Shown here one piece after another: positions 35,705 through 45,147 of a stretch of 64,000 bases of DNA (position 1 is the stretch's first letter; the number at the start of each line of letters is the position of its first letter). Position numbers and translations under genes: made by a program. This DNA comes from an uncultured Oscillospiraceae bacterium (GTDB lineage Bacteria > Bacillota > Clostridia > Oscillospirales > Ruminococcaceae), in the NCBI GenBank assembly GCA_934466475.1, contig CAKSLI010000010.1:4115-68114 (forward strand). Reading direction: 5' to 3'. The notes beneath the pieces are model-generated. The model was not told where the DNA came from. It saw only the letters and a list, made by a program, of their open reading frames with translations, and made no database searches.

Positions 35705-37759
35705 ATGTATTCCGGTTCCCCTGAACAGCTCCGGGACTATGAAAGGCTGCTGTGCGTCTATCTCAGCGAATATATGGACACGGTGGTAAGGGCGAAATCC
35801 GTCACTGACACTCCGTTCGAAAAATACAAGGGGCTCGTCATCTCCCTTGAGGAGGCGGAAAACGCCTTTTCGCCCCGCGCGTTTTCCCTCTCGGAGCAGG
35901 GCGAGCAGCGCGTTGCGGAAATATGGGCTGAGATCTCCGAAAGCTCCGCGCAGTCGGAGGAAAACGGCGTGTTCCTGCCGCTTGACAGGATATGCAGGGC
36001 TTTTGGATTCGGCATGCTGGAACGCTTCACCATTGCACTGGCGGCGCTCCCGCTGATAAACCCGGAATATGAGCGCAGCTTCGGCTACATCTGCGACAAC
36101 GTGCGCTCCACATCGCCTACGGTCGGGCTTGCGCTGGAGCTTTTCGCGCACGGGGATTCCTCCCGCCTGGGAGCTCTTTCCGAAAAGCTGCTCAAATACG
36201 TCTTTCAGCCGTTTGACGGGAACCCTCTGCGCACGCCGCTCACATTCAGACCGTATTTCCGTAAGCTGCTCGCCTGCGGACAATTCCAGGAAAGCGGATT
36301 TATGAGCACGGTCTACCCCGCCGCGCCCGGAATGGTCTGCTATGAGCCGCAGCTATCGCTTATGGAGCATGCGGTAACGCTCCCCGGGGAACATATCATC
36401 TGCGTGTGCGGAGAAAACGGCAGCGGCAGGAAATTCCTTGTGCGGCAGCTCGGCGAACAGCTCCGCAGGGCGGTGCTGTTCGTTGATACAATGCGGTTTG
36501 CCGCCTCCGACCGCGACTCCGCAGAGACGGATATTGTGTGCGAGCTGCTGATGAAGCAGTGCCTTGTCTGCGTCACCGGGATCACGGAGGACACCGACAG
36601 CTCCCTTTCTGCGGAGCTTATAAAGGTGCTGTTCCGGGCGGCGAAAACGGTGTTCCTGTGCGCGCACAGCCCCGCCGATATTCCTGAGACGGAGCAGCCG
36701 CAGCTCTGCGTCAGGCTGGAGGAGCTCTCCAGGGATGTCCGCCGCAGGCTGTGGCTGGATACCGGGGTCTGCGGTGAGGAGCTGGCGCAGACCGCCGCCA
36801 ACAAGTTCCGCTTCGATCCCGCGCGGATAACCGGAAGCGCCAGGCGGCTGCGTGAGGAAATGTCCGCCCGAGGAATGGAGGAGCCCACCGAGGAGCTCCT
36901 TGACGAGGTGTGCTCCCGCACCGCCGAGAACGCATTCGGCGGCAAGGCTTCGCTGATATCAAGCCGGTTCACGCTGGACGACCTGATACTCCCGCAGGAG
37001 GAAAAGCAGCAGATACGCGAGGCGTGCGCCCGGATAAAGTACCGCCACATCGTATACGACAGGTGGAACTTCGAGAGCCGCCTTGCCTACGGAAAGGGGC
37101 TTACGATGCTGTTCGCCGGTCCTCCCGGAACCGGTAAGACCATGGCGGCAACGATCGTTGCCCGGGAGCTGGGGCTTCCCGCCTACCGGGTGGATATCTC
37201 GCAGGTGATGTCCAAGTACATCGGCGAAACGGAAAAGAGCCTCGGCGAGATCTTCAGCGCAGCGGAGAAATGCGGCGCGATACTCTTCTTCGATGAAACG
37301 GACGCGCTCTTCGGAAAGCGCAGCGAAATAAAGGACAGCCATGACAAATACGCGAACGTTGAGACCTCGTTCCTGCTGCAAAGGCTGGAGAGCTTTGACG
37401 GGATCGTGCTCATGGCGACAAACCTTATCCAGAACATAGACGAGGCGTTCATACGCCGCATAAGCTGCGTTGTGAACTTCCCGCTGCCGGACGCTGAGCA
37501 GAGGCTTGCGCTGTGGCACAGCATGTTCCCGGAGGAAATGCCCCGGGACCCCGGCATAGATTTCGAATACCTCGCGGAGCAGTTCGAGCTTTCCGGCGCC
37601 GCGATAAAGAACGCCGTGATGTCTGCGGCGTTCCTTGCCGCAGAGGAGGGCTCCGCGGTGAACATGGCGCATATACTCAGGGCAGTTAAGCAGCAGCTCT
37701 CAAAACAGGGAAAGGTGCTGCTAAAGGGCGATTTCGGGAAATACTCGGTATACTTCTGA
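35705..37759 (+). CDS. AAA+ ATPase of the eCIS (Afp15-like)
   Basis: The 684-residue protein has the hallmark eCIS ATPase layout. A winged-helix and degenerate ATPase-like N-terminal part (residues 200-330, with CVCGENGSGRKFLVRQL) is followed by a canonical AAA+ module with Walker A GPPGTGKT at 472-479, Walker B ILFFDETDALF around Asp530-Glu531, and the sensor and arginine-finger region ATNLIQNIDEAFIRRI. Afp15-type ATPases are needed for particle assembly or cargo loading. The first P-loop-like site (GENGSGRK) may be active too. It acts in the cytoplasm. Confidence 0.93.
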   Translation: MYSGSPEQLRDYERLLCVYLSEYMDTVVRAKSVTDTPFEKYKGLVISLEEAENAFSPRAFSLSEQGEQRVAEIWAEISESSAQSEENGVFLPLDRICRAFGFGMLERFTIALAALPLINPEYERSFGYICDNVRSTSPTVGLALELFAHGDSSRLGALSEKLLKYVFQPFDGNPLRTPLTFRPYFRKLLACGQFQESGFMSTVYPAAPGMVCYEPQLSLMEHAVTLPGEHIICVCGENGSGRKFLVRQLGEQLRRAVLFVDTMRFAASDRDSAETDIVCELLMKQCLVCVTGITEDTDSSLSAELIKVLFRAAKTVFLCAHSPADIPETEQPQLCVRLEELSRDVRRRLWLDTGVCGEELAQTAANKFRFDPARITGSARRLREEMSARGMEEPTEELLDEVCSRTAENAFGGKASLISSRFTLDDLILPQEEKQQIREACARIKYRHIVYDRWNFESRLAYGKGLTMLFAGPPGTGKTMAATIVARELGLPAYRVDISQVMSKYIGETEKSLGEIFSAAEKCGAILFFDETDALFGKRSEIKDSHDKYANVETSFLLQRLESFDGIVLMATNLIQNIDEAFIRRISCVVNFPLPDAEQRLALWHSMFPEEMPRDPGIDFEYLAEQFELSGAAIKNAVMSAAFLAAEEGSAVNMAHILRAVKQQLSKQGKVLLKGDFGKYSVYF

Positions 37760-37782
37760 CAGGCTGAAAAGGAGGCATGGAA

Positions 37783-40700
37783 ATGGCTGGAACCACGGCA
37801 GAACAGGTGAAAAGACAGGCTGATGTCCTGCACAGCGAAAACAGTGAGGAACTCAGAGACGCGTCCCAGGACGCCCTGACCGACTCCGAAAACCTGGCAG
37901 AGCTCCAGAGCATCCGGGCGGAAGCGGACGCGGAGGAGCGCGATCCCAGCCGTGAAAGACCGGGATTCTTCGAACGCATACTCAGCTTTTTCAGCTTCAA
38001 CAGCAAGTACAAGTCCGGGGAAATGAGCAGCGGCAGGAACAAGAAGCGCTCAGGCAAAAGCTACGAGGACTTCCTTATCGCAAAGCTCAGCTACCAGACG
38101 GGCGGGGACTCCGCCTATGAGACCGCCGGCGACGGGCTGACCTTTTCGCGCTCCGGCGGAAAAATGAACACCGACATCAAAAACGACTCCGCCGCGATAA
38201 GCCAGACCCGCACGGACGAGGGGCAGTCCATAAGAACGTCAACAAACATCACCTACTACGACCGGGTGCGGCTCATTAACGCAGACGCGAACTTCAAGCA
38301 CCGTATACTTGGAGACAGCACCGCGGCATATTCCTCTGAAAATGTGCAGCTGAAGCTGCTCGGGGAATTCCGCGACCTTAACCTTCTGGACAAGAGGATG
38401 ACCCTGCTGCACAACTATACCGCCGGCACGGATAAATTCGGCGCGATAGCCTCGGCGGACTTTGACGACGCGCGCAGCGGCGTCAGAGTCAGCACCGGCG
38501 CGTTTTTTATGCGGGACGGAAGCGGCGCTCCCAGGCTGTCGTTCAAAAAGGGCCGCATAACCCTGTCCACGGAGGATTTTACCGTAAAGCTGAACGCTCC
38601 CTCCTCCGATGACGGAAAAGCCATAGTTTCAGACAGGAACGTCCTCAGCATAACCGGGCTTGACAAAACCACTGAGATCAACAGCGAGATCTTCCTCACG
38701 GACTCCGGGATAATCCCGCCTGAGGTGCTGCCGGATGACGGCAGCCCGGTGCTCACCAGGGACGAAACCGGAAAGCTCCGCGCGGGCGTCCTGATAGACG
38801 GCGAAAACGGCGGAGAGATCGTTGCCATAGGCGAGACCGCCGAAGCCCCCGAAGACGAAAACGAACCCGCCGAAGAGGACGAGGGCTCCACAATGAAGCT
38901 GGGTCCCGTGACTTTCACCGGGGTGAAGCGCTCCGTAGAGCTCAATGGCGGGCTGAACGTAAAGTTCAGCGCAAAGGGAGCCACTATCGACAATGTGGAT
39001 TTCCTGAAGCTCGGCGAAACGAAAGCGGGGCTCCAGCTCAGCGGAAACAAGCCGTCCAGGGCAGTGCTGGAATCCACCTCGCTGATATTCCCGAAGTTTG
39101 ATTTCATGGAAAATATCACGCTTTTCGGCAGCGAGATAGCCGTCGATGGGGACGGCATCAGCTTTGAGGAAATATCCCTCGGCGCAAAGGATTTCGATAT
39201 CGGATTCCTGAAAGCGGAGGAAGCCGCCGTGAAGCTCACAAAAGAGGAGGAGATCTCCGTTTCCGCCGAGGCTGAAAACATCTCCATTGAAGCGAAGCTG
39301 GGCGGTCTGGAGTTTTCCGCGGAGGATCTTTCCGGAGAGCTGACATTCCCGAAAGGCTCGCCTGACCTCAACATAACAGGCGGCAGCGTTTCCGCGGGGG
39401 CTGACGTACTGCGGCTCACTCTGGATAACCTCAGATATTCTGACGGCACACTGGATTTCGGCAGCGCCAGAACCAACACAAAAAATATAAGCCTGTTCGG
39501 CGTGGCGGAGCTGTCCAATGTCACAGCGGAGACCACCGCCGGCTCCATAACCAAAAAAGGACTGAGCATGGGAAACGACCCGGCGCTGAAGCTCTCCGCA
39601 GATTTTTCGCTGCTTGAAAGGAAGCTCGGCGGTCTGGAATTCGACCTGGACAACGAGGGCTTCGGCGGAACGTTCGAATTTGAAGACAAGGCGCAGCTCA
39701 TATCCTCGGATCAGTTCAGTCTTTCCGCCTCCGGAAAAATAGGCTTCGACCGCAGGCACGCCTCCGGAAAGCTCCTGCCTGTCACAAAGGATTTCAGCGC
39801 AAGCGCGGAACTGTTCGGTCTGCTTGATATCTCCGCAGACCATATTGAGATAGACAGCGAAAACAGGCAGTTCACCGCCTCGGAAATGTCCGGCGGCGTT
39901 AAGGATATACTCACCGTTACCGGAAAGGACGTAAAGCTCGGAAAGGGCGGCGCAGGGTTCTCGGAAATAACCGCAGAATACGGCGGATTTGAGCTTTTCG
40001 GCGGGGTCATTTCTGTTGACAGCGGCAAATTTACGGCAAAGTCCCCGGAAAAATTTGAGGGCGGTATCAGCGCAGGCTTCAGCGCGGGCGGGGTATCCGC
40101 GTCAGTCAGCGCGGAGCTTGAATTCACAAAGGAGAGGAGATACTTCCCCGCAATTACCGGAATAGACGAATTCTCCCTCGAAATCGGCGACTCAAAGCTT
40201 GAGGGCGCGAAGCTTTCCGCCGCTCAGGACAGCGATGAGAAAGCGCTTGATTTCAGCGCCGAAAAGCTCTCTGTCGGCAGGAACGAAAAGGTCAGCATAA
40301 CCAATATCTCAGGAAGCGCCTCAAAGGACAGGTTTGCCCTGGACAGCGCTGACGTCAGCATAAACGACCTTTTCGGCATAGGCTCGCTCAGCGGAAAGAT
40401 CACAAACATGACCGCCGGCAGCGATGGCGTTTTCTTCGAGAAACTATCGTTCGGAAGTCAGAAGATATCCCTCGGGGAAACCATGTCTGCGGGCTCGGCT
40501 GAGATATCCCTCAGCAAAACAAGGGAAGACGGATTCTCAGTGACCGCCAGCGCAGATGATATAAATTCGCAGCTGGATTTCACGCCGTTCTCGCTGGAGA
40601 CAAGCGGGCTCTCCGGCAATGTGACATACGCGGACGGCAGGGTTTCCGTGGGCACAAAGGGAGATATAACGCTCGGTCTGGCGGACCTGCTGTCGCTGAC

Positions 40701-43700
40701 CCTCACCGACCTTGAATACGGCGACAAGGTACTTTCGTTCAATTCCGTCAGGGCGGAGCTGCTGAAAGACGAGCTTTTCGGCGGAGCCGTGAAGCTCAGC
40801 GGGCTCGCCGCCACCGCGGAAAAGGTCAGCTTCTCGCGCGATGGTATATCCGCCGGCGGGGACTCCGGGCTGACTATCACCGCCGATGAAATTTCCCTGC
40901 TCGGCGCGGGCTTCGGCGGGCTTGAAGCCACCGTGACCTCCGATGGCTTCACTGCGGAAGCGGAAGCCTCGATCGGCAGCAGTGAAAAGGAGCTTTTCCC
41001 GAACGTGAAAGCCGCCCTTTCAGGAAAGCTGTCGCTGAATTACAGCAGGGACGACCGGCTCAGCGCGGATCTGAACGATGTTTCCGCGTTCATTTCGGTA
41101 TTTGAAAATCAGCTTTCCGCTGAGAATATCACCGCCGGGGACGATTCGGTAAGAATAGATACGATCCGCGGTGATTTCGCCCTGCCGGGCTTCGGCAGTG
41201 ATTCCAGGGTCAGCATGACCGGAAAGGATCTCTCTTTCGGCAAGGAATTCCATCTCGGCTCGATAGAGGCGCAGGCGGACGGCGAGCTGAAATTCTTCAA
41301 CGACATGCTGAGCATTTCGAATGTCGGCTTCAAAGCCGCGGATTCCCTGGACAGCTTCACGGTAAACGGCTCGGTGGGCTTCTCCGCCGGGGCGTTCAGC
41401 ACGGCTGCGTCCGGAACGGTCAGCGCGAAAAAATCCGACCACTGGCACCCGAAATTAGTGGAGCTGAACAACCTTGGGCTCACCATCGAAAGGATAGGCA
41501 GCATAAAGGCGGGTTCCATAGCCCCGGACAAGGACGACCCGGATCAGCTTGACATCACCGATATAACCGTAGAGACATACGACCCGAAGGGCGAAAACGC
41601 CTCCTTCCTTGAAAGCATTGCGGGCAGTAACAAGATAGGCGTTACGCTGGGTCTGCTGAAATATTCCGGGGGGAAATTCCGCCCGGATATGTCCACGCTC
41701 AGGTTCAGCACGAATAAGCTCACGCTGGCTGTTACCGACAGCATAAAGGGAACGGTGGACTTTGAGGAACGCAGCCTTGCCATACAATATGGCATAGCCC
41801 TGCCGAAAGACTTTAAGGGAGACAATGACGCTGATTTCCCGAAGCTCGCGTCAGCGTCCGTCTATGTGCCCTTACTGCCGGGAGTTTCCGTAAAGGGAAG
41901 CGCCTTTGCGGGCGCAGGCATGAAAATGGATATGTCGCTGAAAGCAATGTTCGGCAGCCTGGAAACCGGAGCCTCCAACGGTAAGGACGGGGTCAGTGAC
42001 AAAAGCGGAATCACCACCTTTGACCTCAAAGGCAGCGCAGGTCTCACCGCAAAAGCGGGCGGCGGCGTCGAGGCCTCACTGGTGCTCGGAGTGCCGGGTC
42101 TTGCGAACATAGAAGCCGGAATACGCGGAACCATATCCGGTCAGACAATCGGCTCTGAGGTAAGCGGCAGCATAGGCATAAACTACGACAAGGGGCAGAA
42201 GAAGTTCTCCGTTGCAAAGGACGGCAGGACTGCCGCCGCCGTGAAGTTCAACGCAAGCCTGGTCGCAGCGCTGAAAGCGTTTGTCGGCGGACAGCTGTTC
42301 GCTGTCTTCAATAAGGATCTCTGCACGTTCAAGATCGGCGATTTCACGCTTGCGGGCGTGAATTTCTCAGGAGACGCGAAGTATACGGATGACGGCTGGA
42401 AATTCAGCGCCAAGGAGCTTGACCTCAGTTCTGATTTTAACAAACTTTTCCAAAAGCGCGGCGTTACCGTAGATATTACAAAGCATAATCTGAAAATGGG
42501 CGAGCTGGAATCTCTGCTCGGAGAAGCGTCCAAGAATTGCGCACCGCTGTTTGGCGGAAAGCTCGGCGCCGAGGAAGCCACGGAGGCCGCCGCAAGATGT
42601 CAGGTGCAGATATTCCCCGCCCTGGCCGATCTGCGCAAACTGACCACAGAAGCATTCCAGAGCCTCTCCACGGCGGACCGCCAGTTCGATACCGAAGAGA
42701 ACAACGCCTGGGAAGCCGCCGACGTACTGGAGATCTCCACTGAAGAAGCCGACAGGATCGTTGACGAGCTCCGCACCTCACCTGGTAAGCTCAATGATCT
42801 GGCAGGGCAGCTGGTCAAAACTCCCGACATATTCAGAAACAGGACATCACACATTGATATTCTGGGCAACGGGCTGCTGAACACCTCAGATGTCAGGAAG
42901 CACATTGAAGAACGCCCCGGCTACCGCTCTCCGGCGGCAATACTCGCGGTGCTCAGCAAAAACTATAATTTCGATTCGCACGACAAGGACGAGTGGCTGC
43001 AGGCACAGATGAAGCGCTTCATTGACGTCAGGGTGGCGATAAACAGCGTTTACCGGAATCCAGTAGAGAAGGACTATGGCACGGCGGAGCTCACCACATA
43101 CGGGCTCAGGATCTCCGACCTGAATCACGCCGCGCAAATGCAGAAAAACGGCATCAGCAAAGATCTGAGCAAATATAACGCTCAAATCGCCCAGTCAGAA
43201 AAGGAATACAAAGAGCTGGACAAAAAGAACAAGCAGCTTGTAACTCTGCTTACCGAAATTGATGAGGAAACAAAAAAAGCCGCAAATCCGGACAACAAAC
43301 AAAAGACTAAACCAGGCAAGGACCTTAAAACGCTGCTTGATGAAAAAGCCGATCTCATGGACAAAATAGGCGGACTGCGCAGTAAGGTAATGGAGGGTGC
43401 CGGCAAAGACAGAAGCTCTGCAATAACCGGAATATACCACATGAGCGAGGCGCTGAAATCCGCCCGCGAACAGCTCAACACCGCCCGGGACATATACCAC
43501 TACAAGGATGCAAAGAAAAAAGGCTCCCTGCTTGATGTCAGCGAATTTGTGAGAGACCAGGACACGGCAAACCCCATACCGCACTACAATATCAGGCGGC
43601 TGCTGCCGTTCCTCGGTCCGGATTACGAGGTAAAAGAGACCAGCACATTTGTTTCCAAGAACGAATTCTCCCGTGCCGCCTGGACTGCGCTGCTCCATAA

Positions 43701-44256
43701 CGTTGACGAGAATGAAAAGGAACTTGCAAGGTTCCTTGACCGTAAATCGGAAAAAAGTGTTAAAACCACTGATAACTCGCTCTCCCCGCAGATCCTTAAA
43801 ATGATCTACTCAAACAGTGTTTTCGCTGAAACCACCGGCAAGACAAGATCAAAGAATGTAGATTATGTAGACCGTAAAATGCTCCAGGAGAATGCCCTGA
43901 AAAAGGTCGCTGATACCCGTAAGGAGGCAGCCGAGCAGGAAAGCAAGATGCGTTCCATCGAGGAGCTGACGTTTAAATCCACCGAAATGTACATCAGGGC
44001 TGAAAAGCTGTACCTTGAACTGACAAAAATACAGCCGGAAAACTTCGCCAACGAGATAAAGAACAGCAGTGATCCTGATAAAATGTATATAGAGCCGGCT
44101 AATGATTACCAGAATGCCGTCAACACGCTCCGGGAGAATATCCAGGTCACCGGGACGGGAGGTCTGCTCTCATTCGGCGAGATAAACAGGCTGAAGAGCA
44201 GGACAGAAGCAATAAATCCCCCCCAGGAAGAACCAAATAAAAAGGCAAAGAGGTGA
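37783..44256 (+). CDS. 2,157-aa eCIS-linked repeat protein with helical C-terminus
   Basis: The ATG at 37783 is seven bases after AAAAGGAGG and is preferred to 37777. No signal peptide or membrane helix is present. Residues 1-120 are charged; about 130-1540 is a long beta-rich region of degenerate repeats, with recurring elements such as LGGLEFSAEDLSG, LTLDNLRYSDGTLDFGS, ISLFGVAELSNVTAE and FSLEIGDSKLEGAKL, resembling AsmA-like or beta-solenoid proteins. From about 1550 it is helical and partly coiled coil (QIAQSEKEYKELDKKNKQLV). I do not recognise the family. Its place after the AAA+ gene is where Afp and PVC keep effectors, so it is a candidate giant cargo or a structural or bridging component. 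Confidence 0.6.
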   Translation: MAGTTAEQVKRQADVLHSENSEELRDASQDALTDSENLAELQSIRAEADAEERDPSRERPGFFERILSFFSFNSKYKSGEMSSGRNKKRSGKSYEDFLIAKLSYQTGGDSAYETAGDGLTFSRSGGKMNTDIKNDSAAISQTRTDEGQSIRTSTNITYYDRVRLINADANFKHRILGDSTAAYSSENVQLKLLGEFRDLNLLDKRMTLLHNYTAGTDKFGAIASADFDDARSGVRVSTGAFFMRDGSGAPRLSFKKGRITLSTEDFTVKLNAPSSDDGKAIVSDRNVLSITGLDKTTEINSEIFLTDSGIIPPEVLPDDGSPVLTRDETGKLRAGVLIDGENGGEIVAIGETAEAPEDENEPAEEDEGSTMKLGPVTFTGVKRSVELNGGLNVKFSAKGATIDNVDFLKLGETKAGLQLSGNKPSRAVLESTSLIFPKFDFMENITLFGSEIAVDGDGISFEEISLGAKDFDIGFLKAEEAAVKLTKEEEISVSAEAENISIEAKLGGLEFSAEDLSGELTFPKGSPDLNITGGSVSAGADVLRLTLDNLRYSDGTLDFGSARTNTKNISLFGVAELSNVTAETTAGSITKKGLSMGNDPALKLSADFSLLERKLGGLEFDLDNEGFGGTFEFEDKAQLISSDQFSLSASGKIGFDRRHASGKLLPVTKDFSASAELFGLLDISADHIEIDSENRQFTASEMSGGVKDILTVTGKDVKLGKGGAGFSEITAEYGGFELFGGVISVDSGKFTAKSPEKFEGGISAGFSAGGVSASVSAELEFTKERRYFPAITGIDEFSLEIGDSKLEGAKLSAAQDSDEKALDFSAEKLSVGRNEKVSITNISGSASKDRFALDSADVSINDLFGIGSLSGKITNMTAGSDGVFFEKLSFGSQKISLGETMSAGSAEISLSKTREDGFSVTASADDINSQLDFTPFSLETSGLSGNVTYADGRVSVGTKGDITLGLADLLSLTLTDLEYGDKVLSFNSVRAELLKDELFGGAVKLSGLAATAEKVSFSRDGISAGGDSGLTITADEISLLGAGFGGLEATVTSDGFTAEAEASIGSSEKELFPNVKAALSGKLSLNYSRDDRLSADLNDVSAFISVFENQLSAENITAGDDSVRIDTIRGDFALPGFGSDSRVSMTGKDLSFGKEFHLGSIEAQADGELKFFNDMLSISNVGFKAADSLDSFTVNGSVGFSAGAFSTAASGTVSAKKSDHWHPKLVELNNLGLTIERIGSIKAGSIAPDKDDPDQLDITDITVETYDPKGENASFLESIAGSNKIGVTLGLLKYSGGKFRPDMSTLRFSTNKLTLAVTDSIKGTVDFEERSLAIQYGIALPKDFKGDNDADFPKLASASVYVPLLPGVSVKGSAFAGAGMKMDMSLKAMFGSLETGASNGKDGVSDKSGITTFDLKGSAGLTAKAGGGVEASLVLGVPGLANIEAGIRGTISGQTIGSEVSGSIGINYDKGQKKFSVAKDGRTAAAVKFNASLVAALKAFVGGQLFAVFNKDLCTFKIGDFTLAGVNFSGDAKYTDDGWKFSAKELDLSSDFNKLFQKRGVTVDITKHNLKMGELESLLGEASKNCAPLFGGKLGAEEATEAAARCQVQIFPALADLRKLTTEAFQSLSTADRQFDTEENNAWEAADVLEISTEEADRIVDELRTSPGKLNDLAGQLVKTPDIFRNRTSHIDILGNGLLNTSDVRKHIEERPGYRSPAAILAVLSKNYNFDSHDKDEWLQAQMKRFIDVRVAINSVYRNPVEKDYGTAELTTYGLRISDLNHAAQMQKNGISKDLSKYNAQIAQSEKEYKELDKKNKQLVTLLTEIDEETKKAANPDNKQKTKPGKDLKTLLDEKADLMDKIGGLRSKVMEGAGKDRSSAITGIYHMSEALKSAREQLNTARDIYHYKDAKKKGSLLDVSEFVRDQDTANPIPHYNIRRLLPFLGPDYEVKETSTFVSKNEFSRAAWTALLHNVDENEKELARFLDRKSEKSVKTTDNSLSPQILKMIYSNSVFAETTGKTRSKNVDYVDRKMLQENALKKVADTRKEAAEQESKMRSIEELTFKSTEMYIRAEKLYLELTKIQPENFANEIKNSSDPDKMYIEPANDYQNAVNTLRENIQVTGTGGLLSFGEINRLKSRTEAINPPQEEPNKKAKR

Positions 44257-44261
44257 ACGAA

Positions 44262-45101
44262 ATGGTAAAAACCGGCTTTCACAACGGAAGCTACGTCATA
44301 CTGAGCATTGCCGGCGAGCACGAGGAGCACTGCACCTATCTGGTGCGCGACCGCTCCGGAAAGCAGTACATAGCCTGCGAACTGAAAAGCCTTGCGCTGA
44401 TAAACCGCTGGCTTCCTGAAATAAACAAAGCGGCGCAGGACGGCAGGATAGTCTGCTTTACGGAGAACGCCTGCCTTTACATAATCACCAGCTACACTGA
44501 CGGAGAAAACGCGCGGCTTGCGTTCGCCGTGCAGCACACGGAGCTGCGCCGCCGCCTGGAGCTCCTGCGCGACATGACGTTCAGGCTGGTGGAGTGCTCC
44601 GATATGCCGGAGCTTATCCTGAAAGGCCTCCTGACGGAGCAGAGCGCCGTTATTTCCCACGGGGACATCTCGCTCAACTGCTACATTGACCCGCAGGAAA
44701 AGCGCACTCCGTTTGAGCTTTACAGCGAGCTGTTTTCCGGGTGCTTCACTCCGGCGGACGTCAAGCGCCTGAAATACCTCAGCATCGTGCTGCAAAAGCT
44801 GTCAAACGGCATTTACAACAGCTTCATGGAGATATACCTCGACATAGGGCAGCTCCTTGAAAAGCTGGAGCAGAGCGGAAGCTTCCTTACCCGGCTAAAG
44901 GAATTACACCAGCGCGTCGGCGGGGTAGTCCGAATTGTGGTCTCCGCGGCGGTGCTTGTTGCAGCGGCTGTGGTGGTGTATAATATGATCACACGCTCCG
45001 CACAGCAGTCCTCTGAGGCGGCGAATACGCCGATAGACCATATCGGTACGGTCTTGCTTGATAATGAAAGCACTGTTATCCGGGATATACATGTTAAATA
45101 A
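44262..45101 (+). CDS. Pseudokinase-like protein with C-terminal membrane helix
   Basis: I use the ATG at 44262 with AAAGAGG upstream. The 279-residue product is cytoplasmic up to residue 220, with one membrane helix at 221-242 (VVRIVVSAAVLVAAAVVVYN) and a short outer tail. SHGDISLNCYIDP at 132-144 resembles the catalytic loop of protein kinases (HGDxxxxN), but no clear metal-binding DFG or glycine loop follows, so it is probably non-catalytic. The layout recalls EssB/YukC, the membrane pseudokinase of type VII secretion; this is analogy, not shown homology. Last gene of the rightward operon. Confidence 0.55.
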   Translation: MVKTGFHNGSYVILSIAGEHEEHCTYLVRDRSGKQYIACELKSLALINRWLPEINKAAQDGRIVCFTENACLYIITSYTDGENARLAFAVQHTELRRRLELLRDMTFRLVECSDMPELILKGLLTEQSAVISHGDISLNCYIDPQEKRTPFELYSELFSGCFTPADVKRLKYLSIVLQKLSNGIYNSFMEIYLDIGQLLEKLEQSGSFLTRLKELHQRVGGVVRIVVSAAVLVAAAVVVYNMITRSAQQSSEAANTPIDHIGTVLLDNESTVIRDIHVK

Positions 45102-45136
45102 AAAATGCGGCGCTGAAAAAATCAACGCCGCATTTT
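45102..45136. terminator. Bidirectional terminator between eCIS and chemoreceptor
   Basis: AAAATGCGGCG (45102-45112) pairs perfectly with CGCCGCATTTT (45126-45136). A/T tracts on both sides allow it to stop the rightward eCIS operon and the convergent chemoreceptor gene. Confidence 0.9.
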
Positions 45137-45147
45137 AATGCCTTTGA

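Noticed and set aside
6905-45101. Prophage interpretation of the tail-like genes
   Set aside because: No capsid, portal, terminase, lysis or integrase genes; DUF4255, DUF4280 and the AAA+ ATPase are eCIS markers.
6905-45101. Type VI secretion system
   Set aside because: No TssJLM membrane complex, TssK or ClpV; gpI-like protein, split hub/spike and DUF4255 cap fit eCIS instead.
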